Positions 57,749-64,000 of a DNA stretch of 64,000 bases are shown here, in pieces; position 1 is the first letter of the stretch, and every line of letters begins with the position of its first letter. The notes below the pieces were generated by a model, which did no database searches, was not told the origin of the DNA, and was given only the letters and a program-made list of their open reading frames with translations. The stretch comes from Nonomuraea spiralis (GTDB lineage: Bacteria; Actinomycetota; Actinomycetes; Streptosporangiales; Streptosporangiaceae): contig NZ_BMRC01000007.1 of assembly GCF_014648435.1 (NCBI RefSeq), forward strand, positions 62,001-126,000, in the 5' to 3' direction. Made by a program: the position numbers and the translations under genes.

Positions 57749-59497
57749 TCAGTTGGCGTCGATGAACCGCTGGGCGAGGGTCCTGCCCAGCGTGACGGCC
57801 TGGTTGTGGTTCTCGGCGGCCGAGACCTTCGTGCCCGAGCCGGTGAACACGATGTACGTGACGCCGGCGTCGGTGCCGCCGTTGCTCGGGTCGGGGTTGA
57901 TGCCCAGGTCGGCGGCGGTGCGGTAGGAAGCCTCACCGATGATCCCCGACGGGCCGGTGTCACCCATGACCGCGTACTCCACCTGGCCGTTGTAGACGAC
58001 GGCCACCACCGTCCCGCAGCCGATGCCCTTGGTCCGGTAGTCCCAGATCGAGCTGGGGCTCGGCACCACCACGTACGGGAGCTGCGCCGCGTTCAGCGGC
58101 GTGTCGGACGTGGTGTGGCAGAACGTGTCGGCCTGGAAGCAGCAGTCGGTGCTCTCGTTGCACTGCGTGGTGCGCACGCCGTCGCAGTCGATGTCCATGT
58201 CGCCCTTCCAGAACACGCCGCCGGTCTTGCCGCACACCGCGACGGTCCCGGAGGAGACGTCGGAGTCGGTCTTGTACGTGCCGTTGGAGATCTGAGCGCA
58301 CGAGGTGACCTTGGCGAGGAGCTGGTCGGCGGTCGGCCCGGAGGTGCCGCCGGTCGCGGTGCCGGTGACGGCGGCGCTGTGCCCCGACTCGTTGCCCGCC
58401 GCGTCCAGCGCGGTGATCGTGTACGTGTGCGCGGACCCCGAGGCCAGCCCGCCCACGGTCGCGCCGGCGGTCGGCGAGGTCGCCACCACGGTGGTGCCCT
58501 CGTAGACGCGGTAGCCGGTGACGCCCACGTTGTCGGTGGAGTCGGTCCAGGCCAGCGAGATGCTGCTCGCCGACACGCCGGTCACCCGCGGGCCCGCCGG
58601 GACGGTGGGCGCCTGGCCGTCCGCGCCGCCGGCGCCGCTGACCGACAGCCGGTCCACGTTCGGGCCGCCGTCGGCGCCGGTGCCGGTCGCGCGGACGGTG
58701 TTGACGCCGGCGTTCAGGGTCACGGTGGCGCGGCCGTCGGCCCAGGTGTCCCAGCTCCCGGTGCCGGGGAAGGCCATGCCGGGCACGGCGGTGGCGCCGT
58801 TGACGGCGATGTCCATCGGGCGGGTGACGGCGGTGCCGTTGGCGTAGCGGAAGGTCAGCGTGTGGCTGCCGGCCTCGGCGACGTTGACCGACCATTCGAT
58901 CGAGCCGCCGGCGGCGTTGACGTAGTCCACGAACCCGGTGCCGGTGTAGCCGGTGTGGTTGGTGGCGACGGCGGCCTGCGCGAGCGTCGCCGCCTCGGCC
59001 TGGTACTCGGTGGCGGGCGCGTCGGCGGTCGTGGCCTCCAGGTAGTCGAGGTTGGGGTTGCCTCCGGCGGAGGTGGCGGTGACCCGGATCGTGTTGTCGC
59101 CCGCGCGCAGCGTGGCGGTGAGGGTGGAGGTCGCCCAGGTGTCCCAGTTCGCGGTGGCCCCGAACGAGCGCCCGGCCGACACGACCGCGCCGTTGACGGA
59201 GACGTCGGCGACCCGGGCCGAGCCGGTGCCGTTGGCGTACCTGAGGGCCAGGGTGGCGGTCCCGGCCGCCGGGGCGTTGACGGTCCACTCCGTGTACGGG
59301 CCCGCCGCGTTGGCGCTGTTGACGAACCCGGTGCCGGAGAACCCGGTGTGGTCGGCCTCGACGGCGCCCTGGACGTTGGTGGCGTTCTCGGCCTCGTAGC
59401 GCACGGTCGCCGCGCGGGCGGGCAGCGCCACCAGGGGGGAGACGGCCAGGCAGGCGGCGGCGACCGGGACGAGGGCGCGTAAGCGGGATGGGAGCAC
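57749..59497 (-). CDS. GH75 chitosanase with two CBM35-like modules and an FN3
   Basis: 582 residues. A signal peptide ends near PARA. Two CBM35-like beta-sandwiches follow (about 30-155 and 165-285: YEAENATNVQGAVEADHTGF; YQAEAATLAQAAVATNHTGY). An FN3 domain is at ~295-375, and the GH75 domain at ~380-582 has the acid GDMDIDCDG and the VMGDTGPSGIIGEAS motif. It hydrolyses chitosan outside the cell. The CBM35 units are close relatives of those in the upstream sugar dehydrogenase, and the two genes lie on one strand separated by a terminator. Confidence 0.93.
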   Translation of the reverse strand: MLPSRLRALVPVAAACLAVSPLVALPARAATVRYEAENATNVQGAVEADHTGFSGTGFVNSANAAGPYTEWTVNAPAAGTATLALRYANGTGSARVADVSVNGAVVSAGRSFGATANWDTWATSTLTATLRAGDNTIRVTATSAGGNPNLDYLEATTADAPATEYQAEAATLAQAAVATNHTGYTGTGFVDYVNAAGGSIEWSVNVAEAGSHTLTFRYANGTAVTRPMDIAVNGATAVPGMAFPGTGSWDTWADGRATVTLNAGVNTVRATGTGADGGPNVDRLSVSGAGGADGQAPTVPAGPRVTGVSASSISLAWTDSTDNVGVTGYRVYEGTTVVATSPTAGATVGGLASGSAHTYTITALDAAGNESGHSAAVTGTATGGTSGPTADQLLAKVTSCAQISNGTYKTDSDVSSGTVAVCGKTGGVFWKGDMDIDCDGVRTTQCNESTDCCFQADTFCHTTSDTPLNAAQLPYVVVPSPSSIWDYRTKGIGCGTVVAVVYNGQVEYAVMGDTGPSGIIGEASYRTAADLGINPDPSNGGTDAGVTYIVFTGSGTKVSAAENHNQAVTLGRTLAQRFIDAN

Positions 59498-59547
59498 GGT
59501 CCTACCTCGGGGGGTGTCGAAGGGGCAGGTCAGGGTGATCGGGGGTG

Positions 59548-59577
59548 CCGGCGGCCGCGCGCCGGCGCGGCCGCCGG
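59548..59577 (-). terminator. Terminator after the PQQ-type sugar dehydrogenase
   Basis: A perfect 13-bp stem (CCGGCGGCCGCGC at 59548-59560, complement at 59565-59577) with a 4-base loop lies six bases beyond the dehydrogenase stop, in the 85-base gap before the chitosanase start. Confidence 0.75.
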
Positions 59578-59582
59578 TGGCC

Positions 59583-61991
59583 TCACTGGATGGCGGAACG
59601 CCGGATCGTGTCGGCGCTCCCGTCGCCGTTGTTGTCGGAGTTGGTCGAGCCGAACCAGATAGCGGCGGCGTTCGGCACCTTCTCGACCGCGCGCAGCCGG
59701 CCGTACGTGCCGTTGAAGTAGGAGTTGACCGACGAGACGTTCTCGCCGTTCAGCACGATGCGCCACAGCCGCTGCCCGCGCAGCGCCGCCATGAAGATCG
59801 TGTTGTTGACGATCGCGATGCCGCTCGGCGAGGCCTCGGCGACGCCCCAGGTGTACTTGGGGTTGGTCATGCCCGAGGTGGTGCAGGTGCCCTCGCAGGT
59901 GGGCCAGCCGTAGTTCTTGCCGGGCTGGATCAGGTTGAGCTCGTCGCGCGAGGAGTTGCCCAGTTCCGAGGACCACAGGCGGCCGGCCGAGTCCCAGGCC
60001 AGGCCCTGCGGGTTGCGGTGGCCGTAGCTGTAGACGCGGGTGCCGAACGGGTTGCCGGGCGCCGCCGCGCCGGTCCTGGTGATGCGCAGGATCTTGCCGT
60101 TGAGCGAGTTCAGGTTGGGCGCGTTGGCGGACTGCTGGGCGTCGCCGGTGGTGGCGTACAGGTAGCCGTCGGGGCCGAACCTGATGCGGCCGCCGTTGTG
60201 GTACCGGTTCTTGTCGATGCCCTGGAGGATCGAGGTGTAGCCGCTGAGCGTGCTGCCGTTGAAGTTCATCCTGGCGATGCGGTTGCCCTCGGCGGCGGTG
60301 TGCATGAAGAACACCTCCTGGTCGGTCGTGCCGTTCCAGGTGGGGGAGAGGTCCAGGCCCATGAGGCCGCCCTCGCCGTCGGTGGTCTGCACGTTCGGCA
60401 CGGTCCCGACCTGCGTCTTGACGCCCGCCGGGGTCACCTTGAACACCTTGAACGTGTCCCGCTCGGTGACCAGCGCGTACGAGCCGTCCGGCGTCCAGGA
60501 GACGTCCCAGGGCACGTCCCAGCCGCCCGCGACACCGGCGGGCGTCTGCGGCACGGTCCCGCAGGTCCCCGTGGTGAACGAGGCCGAGGCCGCGCTCGGC
60601 GCGGAGAGCTGCCCGGCGGTGTCCCGGGCGACGACGTCGAGCTGGTACGTACGGGCGCACTCCAGCGGCACGCTCGCGGTGGTGGCGGGCGGGGCGCCGG
60701 TGACGGTGGCCAGCACGGTGCCGGAGGCGTGGTCGCGGACCAGGTAGGCGCGCACGCCGCCGTCGTCGGTGGAGGCGGCCCACGTGACGGTCGCCGACGT
60801 GGGCTGGACGCCGCTGACGGCGGGCTGACCCGGCTGCGACGGCGGGTCGTCGGGCGGCGCGGGCAGCGTGTGGCAGGCGGCCTCCGGGCTGCTCAGCGAG
60901 ACGTTGCCGGAGGCGTCGCGGGCGAACACCGAGAGCTGGTACCCGAAGTCCGGGCTCAGCCCGGTCAGCGTGGCGGGCGGCGCGGGGGCGGTGGCGATGA
61001 GCTGGCCCTGCTGGTAGATGTCGTAGGCGGCGACGCCGATGTCGTCGGTGGAGGGCGGCCAGTCCAGCTTCAGGCTGTTGTGGGTGATCTGGCTGCACAC
61101 CGGCTGGCCGGGCGCGGTCGGCTTCTGGGTGTCGCCCGGTCCGCTGACGCGCAGCCGGTCGAGGTTGGGGCCGCCGTTCGCGGTGGTCGCGGTGGCCCGT
61201 ACGGTGTTGGCGCCCGCGTTCAGGGTGGCGGTGAGCGTGACCTCGTTCCAGGTGGTCCACGCGCCGGTGCCGGGGAAGGAGCGGGTGCTCGCCGTGCCGT
61301 TCACGGAGACGCTCATCGGCCGGTCGATCGTGGTGCCGTTGGCGAAGCGCAACGTCAGGCTCTGCGGGCCGGTGGCCGCCGCGCTGACCTGGAACTCGAC
61401 GTACGAGCCGAGCGCGTTGTCGTAGTTGACGAACCCGGATCCGGTGTAGCCGGCGTGGTTGGACTCCACGACGCCCTGCGCGATCGTGGCCGTCTCGGCC
61501 TGGTAGTCGGTGTAGCCGCTGACCTTGACCTCGGCGTCGAGGTAGTCCCAGTTGGGGTTGCCGCCGGCCGTGGCCGCGGTGACCCTGATCGTGTTGGCGC
61601 CCGCCTTGAACTGCGCGGTCATCGTGACCGTGGCCCAGGTGTCCCAGTCGGCGGTGGGCGCGAAGGCCCGCGAGGCGGCCACGACCGAGCCGTTGACGGC
61701 GATGTCGGCCGGCCGGTCGGCGGCGGTGCCGTTGGCGTAGCGCAGGGCCAGCGTGGCGGTGCCGGCGGCGGGCGCGTCGAGCGTCCATTCGACGTACGAG
61801 CCGGCGACGTTGTCGCCGTTGACGAAGCCGGTGCCCGAGTAGCCGGTGTGGTTGGACTCGACGGCTCCCTGCGAGACCGTGGCGTTCTCGGCCTCGTACC
61901 GGGTGGGCGCGGCGCCGGCGGGCCCGGCGGGTACGGCCAGTGCGCCCGCGACCAGCACGAGGACGCATAACCGGGACTTCCACAGGTTCAT
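59583..61991 (-). CDS. PQQ-type sugar dehydrogenase with CBM35-like and FN3 modules
   Basis: 802 residues from the ATG at 61991 (AGGAG eight bases upstream). After a signal peptide come two CBM35-like modules (~30-155, ~160-285), two FN3 domains (~290-465) and a C-terminal GSDH/sorbosone-type beta-propeller (~480-802). The propeller shows WDVPWDVSWTPDGS, YGHRNPQGLAWDSAG, ELGNSSRDELNLIQPGKNYG and GSADTIRRSAIQ. It oxidises sugars outside the cell, perhaps linked to chitin or chitosan use. Upstream are two adjacent palindromes. A terminator separates it from the chitosanase. Confidence 0.9.
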   Translation of the reverse strand: MNLWKSRLCVLVLVAGALAVPAGPAGAAPTRYEAENATVSQGAVESNHTGYSGTGFVNGDNVAGSYVEWTLDAPAAGTATLALRYANGTAADRPADIAVNGSVVAASRAFAPTADWDTWATVTMTAQFKAGANTIRVTAATAGGNPNWDYLDAEVKVSGYTDYQAETATIAQGVVESNHAGYTGSGFVNYDNALGSYVEFQVSAAATGPQSLTLRFANGTTIDRPMSVSVNGTASTRSFPGTGAWTTWNEVTLTATLNAGANTVRATATTANGGPNLDRLRVSGPGDTQKPTAPGQPVCSQITHNSLKLDWPPSTDDIGVAAYDIYQQGQLIATAPAPPATLTGLSPDFGYQLSVFARDASGNVSLSSPEAACHTLPAPPDDPPSQPGQPAVSGVQPTSATVTWAASTDDGGVRAYLVRDHASGTVLATVTGAPPATTASVPLECARTYQLDVVARDTAGQLSAPSAASASFTTGTCGTVPQTPAGVAGGWDVPWDVSWTPDGSYALVTERDTFKVFKVTPAGVKTQVGTVPNVQTTDGEGGLMGLDLSPTWNGTTDQEVFFMHTAAEGNRIARMNFNGSTLSGYTSILQGIDKNRYHNGGRIRFGPDGYLYATTGDAQQSANAPNLNSLNGKILRITRTGAAAPGNPFGTRVYSYGHRNPQGLAWDSAGRLWSSELGNSSRDELNLIQPGKNYGWPTCEGTCTTSGMTNPKYTWGVAEASPSGIAIVNNTIFMAALRGQRLWRIVLNGENVSSVNSYFNGTYGRLRAVEKVPNAAAIWFGSTNSDNNGDGSADTIRRSAIQ

Positions 61992-62066
61992 CGGGTGGCT
62001 CCTGGGGGGTGAGCGGCTTTTCATCGTGTTCCCACAAGGAGTCACACCCGTCAACAAGTTGCCGAT

Positions 62067-62100
62067 CTTGGAACGATCCAAGTTTAGGAAACTTTCCTAA
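62067..62100. promoter_or_regulatory. Adjacent palindromes upstream of the secreted sugar dehydrogenase
   Basis: CTTGGA-ACGA-TCCAAG (62067-62082) and TTAGGAAA-C-TTTCCTAA (62084-62100) are both perfect dyads and almost touch. They lie 76-109 bases before the ATG at 61991 in an AT-rich patch. The second dyad is a good candidate for a repressor of carbohydrate genes; no cognate regulator is adjacent other than the AraC-type gene at 62347. Confidence 0.55.
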
Positions 62101-62346
62101 CTCTCAACTCGGAAGAGGCAGCAAGACATCCGATGTGCCAAGGACGCTGGACAGGCATTTGCCGGAGATGTATGCCTGAAGCAAGGATGAGATCGGATCT
62201 GTGTTCGCCGCCGTACGACAGGAGGGCAAACCGTGCCGCTCAGAAACCGACATCGTACGGCGGGCCGGTTCGGCACGCCCCCTTCACACGGCGGCCTCCC
62301 GGCACGACGATCGGAGGCCGGAACCCTGCCCTGACGAGGAGGCGCG
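62101..62346. other. Rest of the divergent region between the dehydrogenase and AraC genes
   Basis: Together with 61992-62100 this makes a 355-base gap without a convincing gene. It contains an inverted repeat CAGGCAT-N13-ATGCCTG (62152-62178), whose arms could be an AraC-type or other operator, and the GACGAGGAGG ribosome site of the AraC gene. Short frames here have no ribosome site and no coding character. Confidence 0.35.
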
Positions 62347-63096
62347 ATGGCGCATCTCTGGCGCGGCTGGTGCTCGCTCCGCCCCGGCCTCCTGCTGTAC
62401 GGCGGCACCATCGGCACGAACCAGCTCCACGCCCACCACGCCGTCCACCTGATCGTCGCCGCGGAGCCCTTCACCATGGCCGACGCCCGAGGCCGCCGGC
62501 TGACCACCCTGGCCGCGGTCGTCCCGCCCGACACCGGCCACACCCTCCTCGCGGGAGCGCGCGGGGCCCTGCTGGCGCAGCTCGAACCGGGCGGCTCGGC
62601 GGGCCGCGCCCTGCTCGCCCGTTCGGGCGCCGGCCCCGACGCGCCGACCTGGGGTCAGCCCTTCACGGACGCGGCCACGCCCCCGTTCGCCGACCCCGCC
62701 GAGGCCGCGCACGCCCTGGAGCTCGTCGAGCACTGGACCGGCCGCCCCGGCGCGGCGGAGGCCCCGGCGCACCCGGCGGTGGAACGGGCGGTGGCCGTCA
62801 TCCCCGCGCTGCTGCGCTCGGGACCGGTGCGCCTCGACACGCTCGCGGCAGCGGTGCACCTGTCGCCGAGCCGGCTGGCGCACCTGTTCAGCGCGCACGT
62901 GGGGATCCCGCTGCGCCCCTACGTACGCTGGCGGCGCGTCCAGCACGCGATCGCGCTGGTGGCCGCCGGTGAGACGCTGACGGACGCCGCCCACAGCGCC
63001 GGGTTCACCGACGGGCCGCACTTCACCCGGGTCTTCAGGCGCACCTTCGGGACCGCGCCCTCCACGCTGGCCGCCGCCGTCGAATGGCTGCCCTGA
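62347..63096 (+). CDS. AraC-family transcriptional regulator
   Basis: 249 residues. The N-terminal half (~1-140) is a cupin-like sensor (LYGGTIGTNQLHAHHAVHLI). The C-terminal double HTH has LDTLAAAVHLSPSRLAHLFS and LTDAAHSAGFTDGPHFTRVF, followed by FGTAPSTL. It is divergent from the sugar dehydrogenase and just upstream of the acyl-CoA ligase gene, and could regulate either. GGAGG lies directly upstream. Confidence 0.92.
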   Translation: MAHLWRGWCSLRPGLLLYGGTIGTNQLHAHHAVHLIVAAEPFTMADARGRRLTTLAAVVPPDTGHTLLAGARGALLAQLEPGGSAGRALLARSGAGPDAPTWGQPFTDAATPPFADPAEAAHALELVEHWTGRPGAAEAPAHPAVERAVAVIPALLRSGPVRLDTLAAAVHLSPSRLAHLFSAHVGIPLRPYVRWRRVQHAIALVAAGETLTDAAHSAGFTDGPHFTRVFRRTFGTAPSTLAAAVEWLP

Positions 63097-63180
63097 GAAC
63101 GGCACGTTCGTACAAGCCCTGACGGCCCCGGCCCCGCATCCTTGGGGGCGTACGCCCAGCGCCCCGAGGAGAAGGCCGCG

Positions 63181-64000
63181 ATGCTCAATCTGTCGATCAT
63201 TCTGGAGGACAGCGCCCGCAACACCCCGGACCGCACCGCGCTGGTCCTCGGCGACCTGCGCCTGCCGTACTCCATGCTGGACTCCGTCGCCGGCCAGGTC
63301 GCCGCTCTGCTGGCGGCCCGGGGGATCGGCAGGGGCGACAAGGTCGCGCTGCTCTGCCCGAACCTGCCCTACTTCCCCTTCGTCTACTTCGGCATCCTCA
63401 AGGCGGGCGCGGCGGTGGTGCCCCTCAACGTGCTGCTGCGCCCGCGCGAGATCGCCTACCACCTGACCGACAGCGACAGCAGGGCGTTCTTCTGCTTCGA
63501 GGGCTCGGCCGAGCTGCCCATGGGCGCGCGGGGGCGGGAGGCGTACGACGCCGCCGAGGGCTGCGAGCACTTCTTCGTCCTGCCCGCCACGCCCCTCGCC
63601 ACCGAGTCGGAGCACGGCGAGTCGTTCTGGGCGGCGCTGGAGGGCATGCCGGCGCGGTTCGAGACCGTGCCGACCGCGCCGGACGACACCGCGGCCGTCC
63701 TCTACACCTCCGGCACCACCGGCCGGCCCAAGGGCGCCGAGCTCACCCACCTGAACCTCCTGGTCAACACCATGGTCAGCGACGAGATGTTCCCCGCCGA
63801 CCCCGAGGGCGACGTCGCGCTCGCCGTGCTGCCGCTCTTCCACTCCTTCGGCCAGGTCGCGGTGATGAACGTGAGCGTGCGCCGCCGTGCCACGCTGGTG
63901 CTCCAGCCGCGCTTCGAGGCCGGCGCGGCGCTGGAGCTGATGCGCGGCGAGAAGGTGACCATGTTCGCCGGGGTGCCGACGATGTTCTGGGCGCTGCTGT
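63181..64000 (+). CDS. Acyl-CoA ligase, AMP-forming (runs off the window)
   Basis: The ATG at 63181 opens a frame that continues to the window end (273 codons). The ANL-family P-loop AAVLYTSGTTGRPKGAELTH (about residues 176-195) is intact, as are FVYFGILKAGAAVVPLN and VLPLFHSFGQV. It activates a carboxylic acid with ATP, then CoA; the medium/long-chain FadD-like branch is most likely. GAGGAGAAGG lies before the ATG. The C-terminal lid domain is outside the window. Confidence 0.93.
   Translation, partial: MLNLSIILEDSARNTPDRTALVLGDLRLPYSMLDSVAGQVAALLAARGIGRGDKVALLCPNLPYFPFVYFGILKAGAAVVPLNVLLRPREIAYHLTDSDSRAFFCFEGSAELPMGARGREAYDAAEGCEHFFVLPATPLATESEHGESFWAALEGMPARFETVPTAPDDTAAVLYTSGTTGRPKGAELTHLNLLVNTMVSDEMFPADPEGDVALAVLPLFHSFGQVAVMNVSVRRRATLVLQPRFEAGAALELMRGEKVTMFAGVPTMFWALL

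Noticed and set aside
62347-64000. AraC plus acyl-CoA ligase as the start of a biosynthetic gene cluster
   Set aside because: No polyketide, peptide or terpene core gene is in the window; the ligase resembles a FadD-type enzyme. It cannot be judged without the downstream sequence.
1-64000. CRISPR arrays, tRNA genes, insertion sequences or an integrated element
   Set aside because: No regularly spaced repeats, no cloverleaf-like sequence with a CCA-type acceptor and no transposase or integrase motifs were seen on either strand; composition is uniform apart from short AT-rich promoters.

Overview
The window is a contiguous stretch of very GC-rich chromosome with dense, mostly short-spaced genes, many GTG starts and frequent ATGA/GTGA overlaps. 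Tandem universal stress proteins, F420-type enzymes, a snapalysin-like protease, CBM2/CBM35 secreted enzymes and ECF41 sigma factors point to a soil or mycelial actinobacterium, probably of the Streptosporangiales type (Nonomuraea/Streptosporangium-like). That placement is an inference from gene content; no rRNA or other taxonomic marker is present. No tRNA, rRNA, CRISPR array, integrase, insertion sequence or assembled biosynthetic cluster was seen.

Layout. 0-9 kb: ECF sigma/membrane-protein pair, a NarL-type two-component system divergent from a small membrane protein across a 17-bp inverted repeat, a GNAT enzyme, a beta-carbonic anhydrase, a TetR/hydrolase pair and a 5'-truncated sugar ABC permease. 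9.3-13 kb: LolD/FtsX-type ABC exporter divergent from its own two-component system. 13-16.6 kb: TetR/membrane-protein pair, GyrI-like protein, secreted FN3-CBM2 protein. 16.6-39.7 kb: a stress/dormancy island (below). 39.7-47 kb: hydrolase, giant LuxR regulator, UvrA-like ABC protein. 46-50 kb: secreted hydrolases (TAP-type peptidase, snapalysin, PI-PLC-like). 50-57.7 kb: acetyltransferase, TetR and winged-helix regulators with clear operators, prolyl aminopeptidase, MFS exporter, hemerythrin, and several gene remnants. 57.7-62 kb: a GH75 chitosanase and a PQQ-type sugar dehydrogenase that share CBM35 modules. The window ends with an AraC regulator and the start of an acyl-CoA ligase.

The most interesting region is 16.6-39.7 kb. 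It holds five universal stress proteins (four with tandem domains), a CBS-pair protein, a flavodoxin, a P-type cation ATPase, a phosphoketolase, an Acg-type nitroreductase, a DoxX protein, a class I polyphosphate kinase 2, a GH65 phosphorylase joined in frame to an HTH-PNPOx protein, and an unrecognised 42-residue coiled-coil protein. This resembles the gene classes of the mycobacterial DosR (DevR) dormancy regulon. The promoters carry a recurrent 14-bp near-palindrome of the form GGGNCC-WW-NGGCCC, often as a pair 21-23 bp apart, which resembles the DosR box GGGACT-WW-AGTCCC. The likely picture is a hypoxia/redox-responsive regulon: ATP-binding stress sensors, phosphorolytic and phosphoketolase carbon flux that saves ATP, polyphosphate-driven nucleotide supply, ion homeostasis and flavin reductases. 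No DosR/DosS pair lies in the window.

Signs of decay or rearrangement are scattered: a truncated ABC permease, a frameshifted LtrA remnant, N-terminal stubs of a luciferase-like and an FAD-dependent enzyme, an apparent frameshift at the end of the Acg gene, and a 32-bp tandem duplication that supplies the stop codons of two convergent genes.
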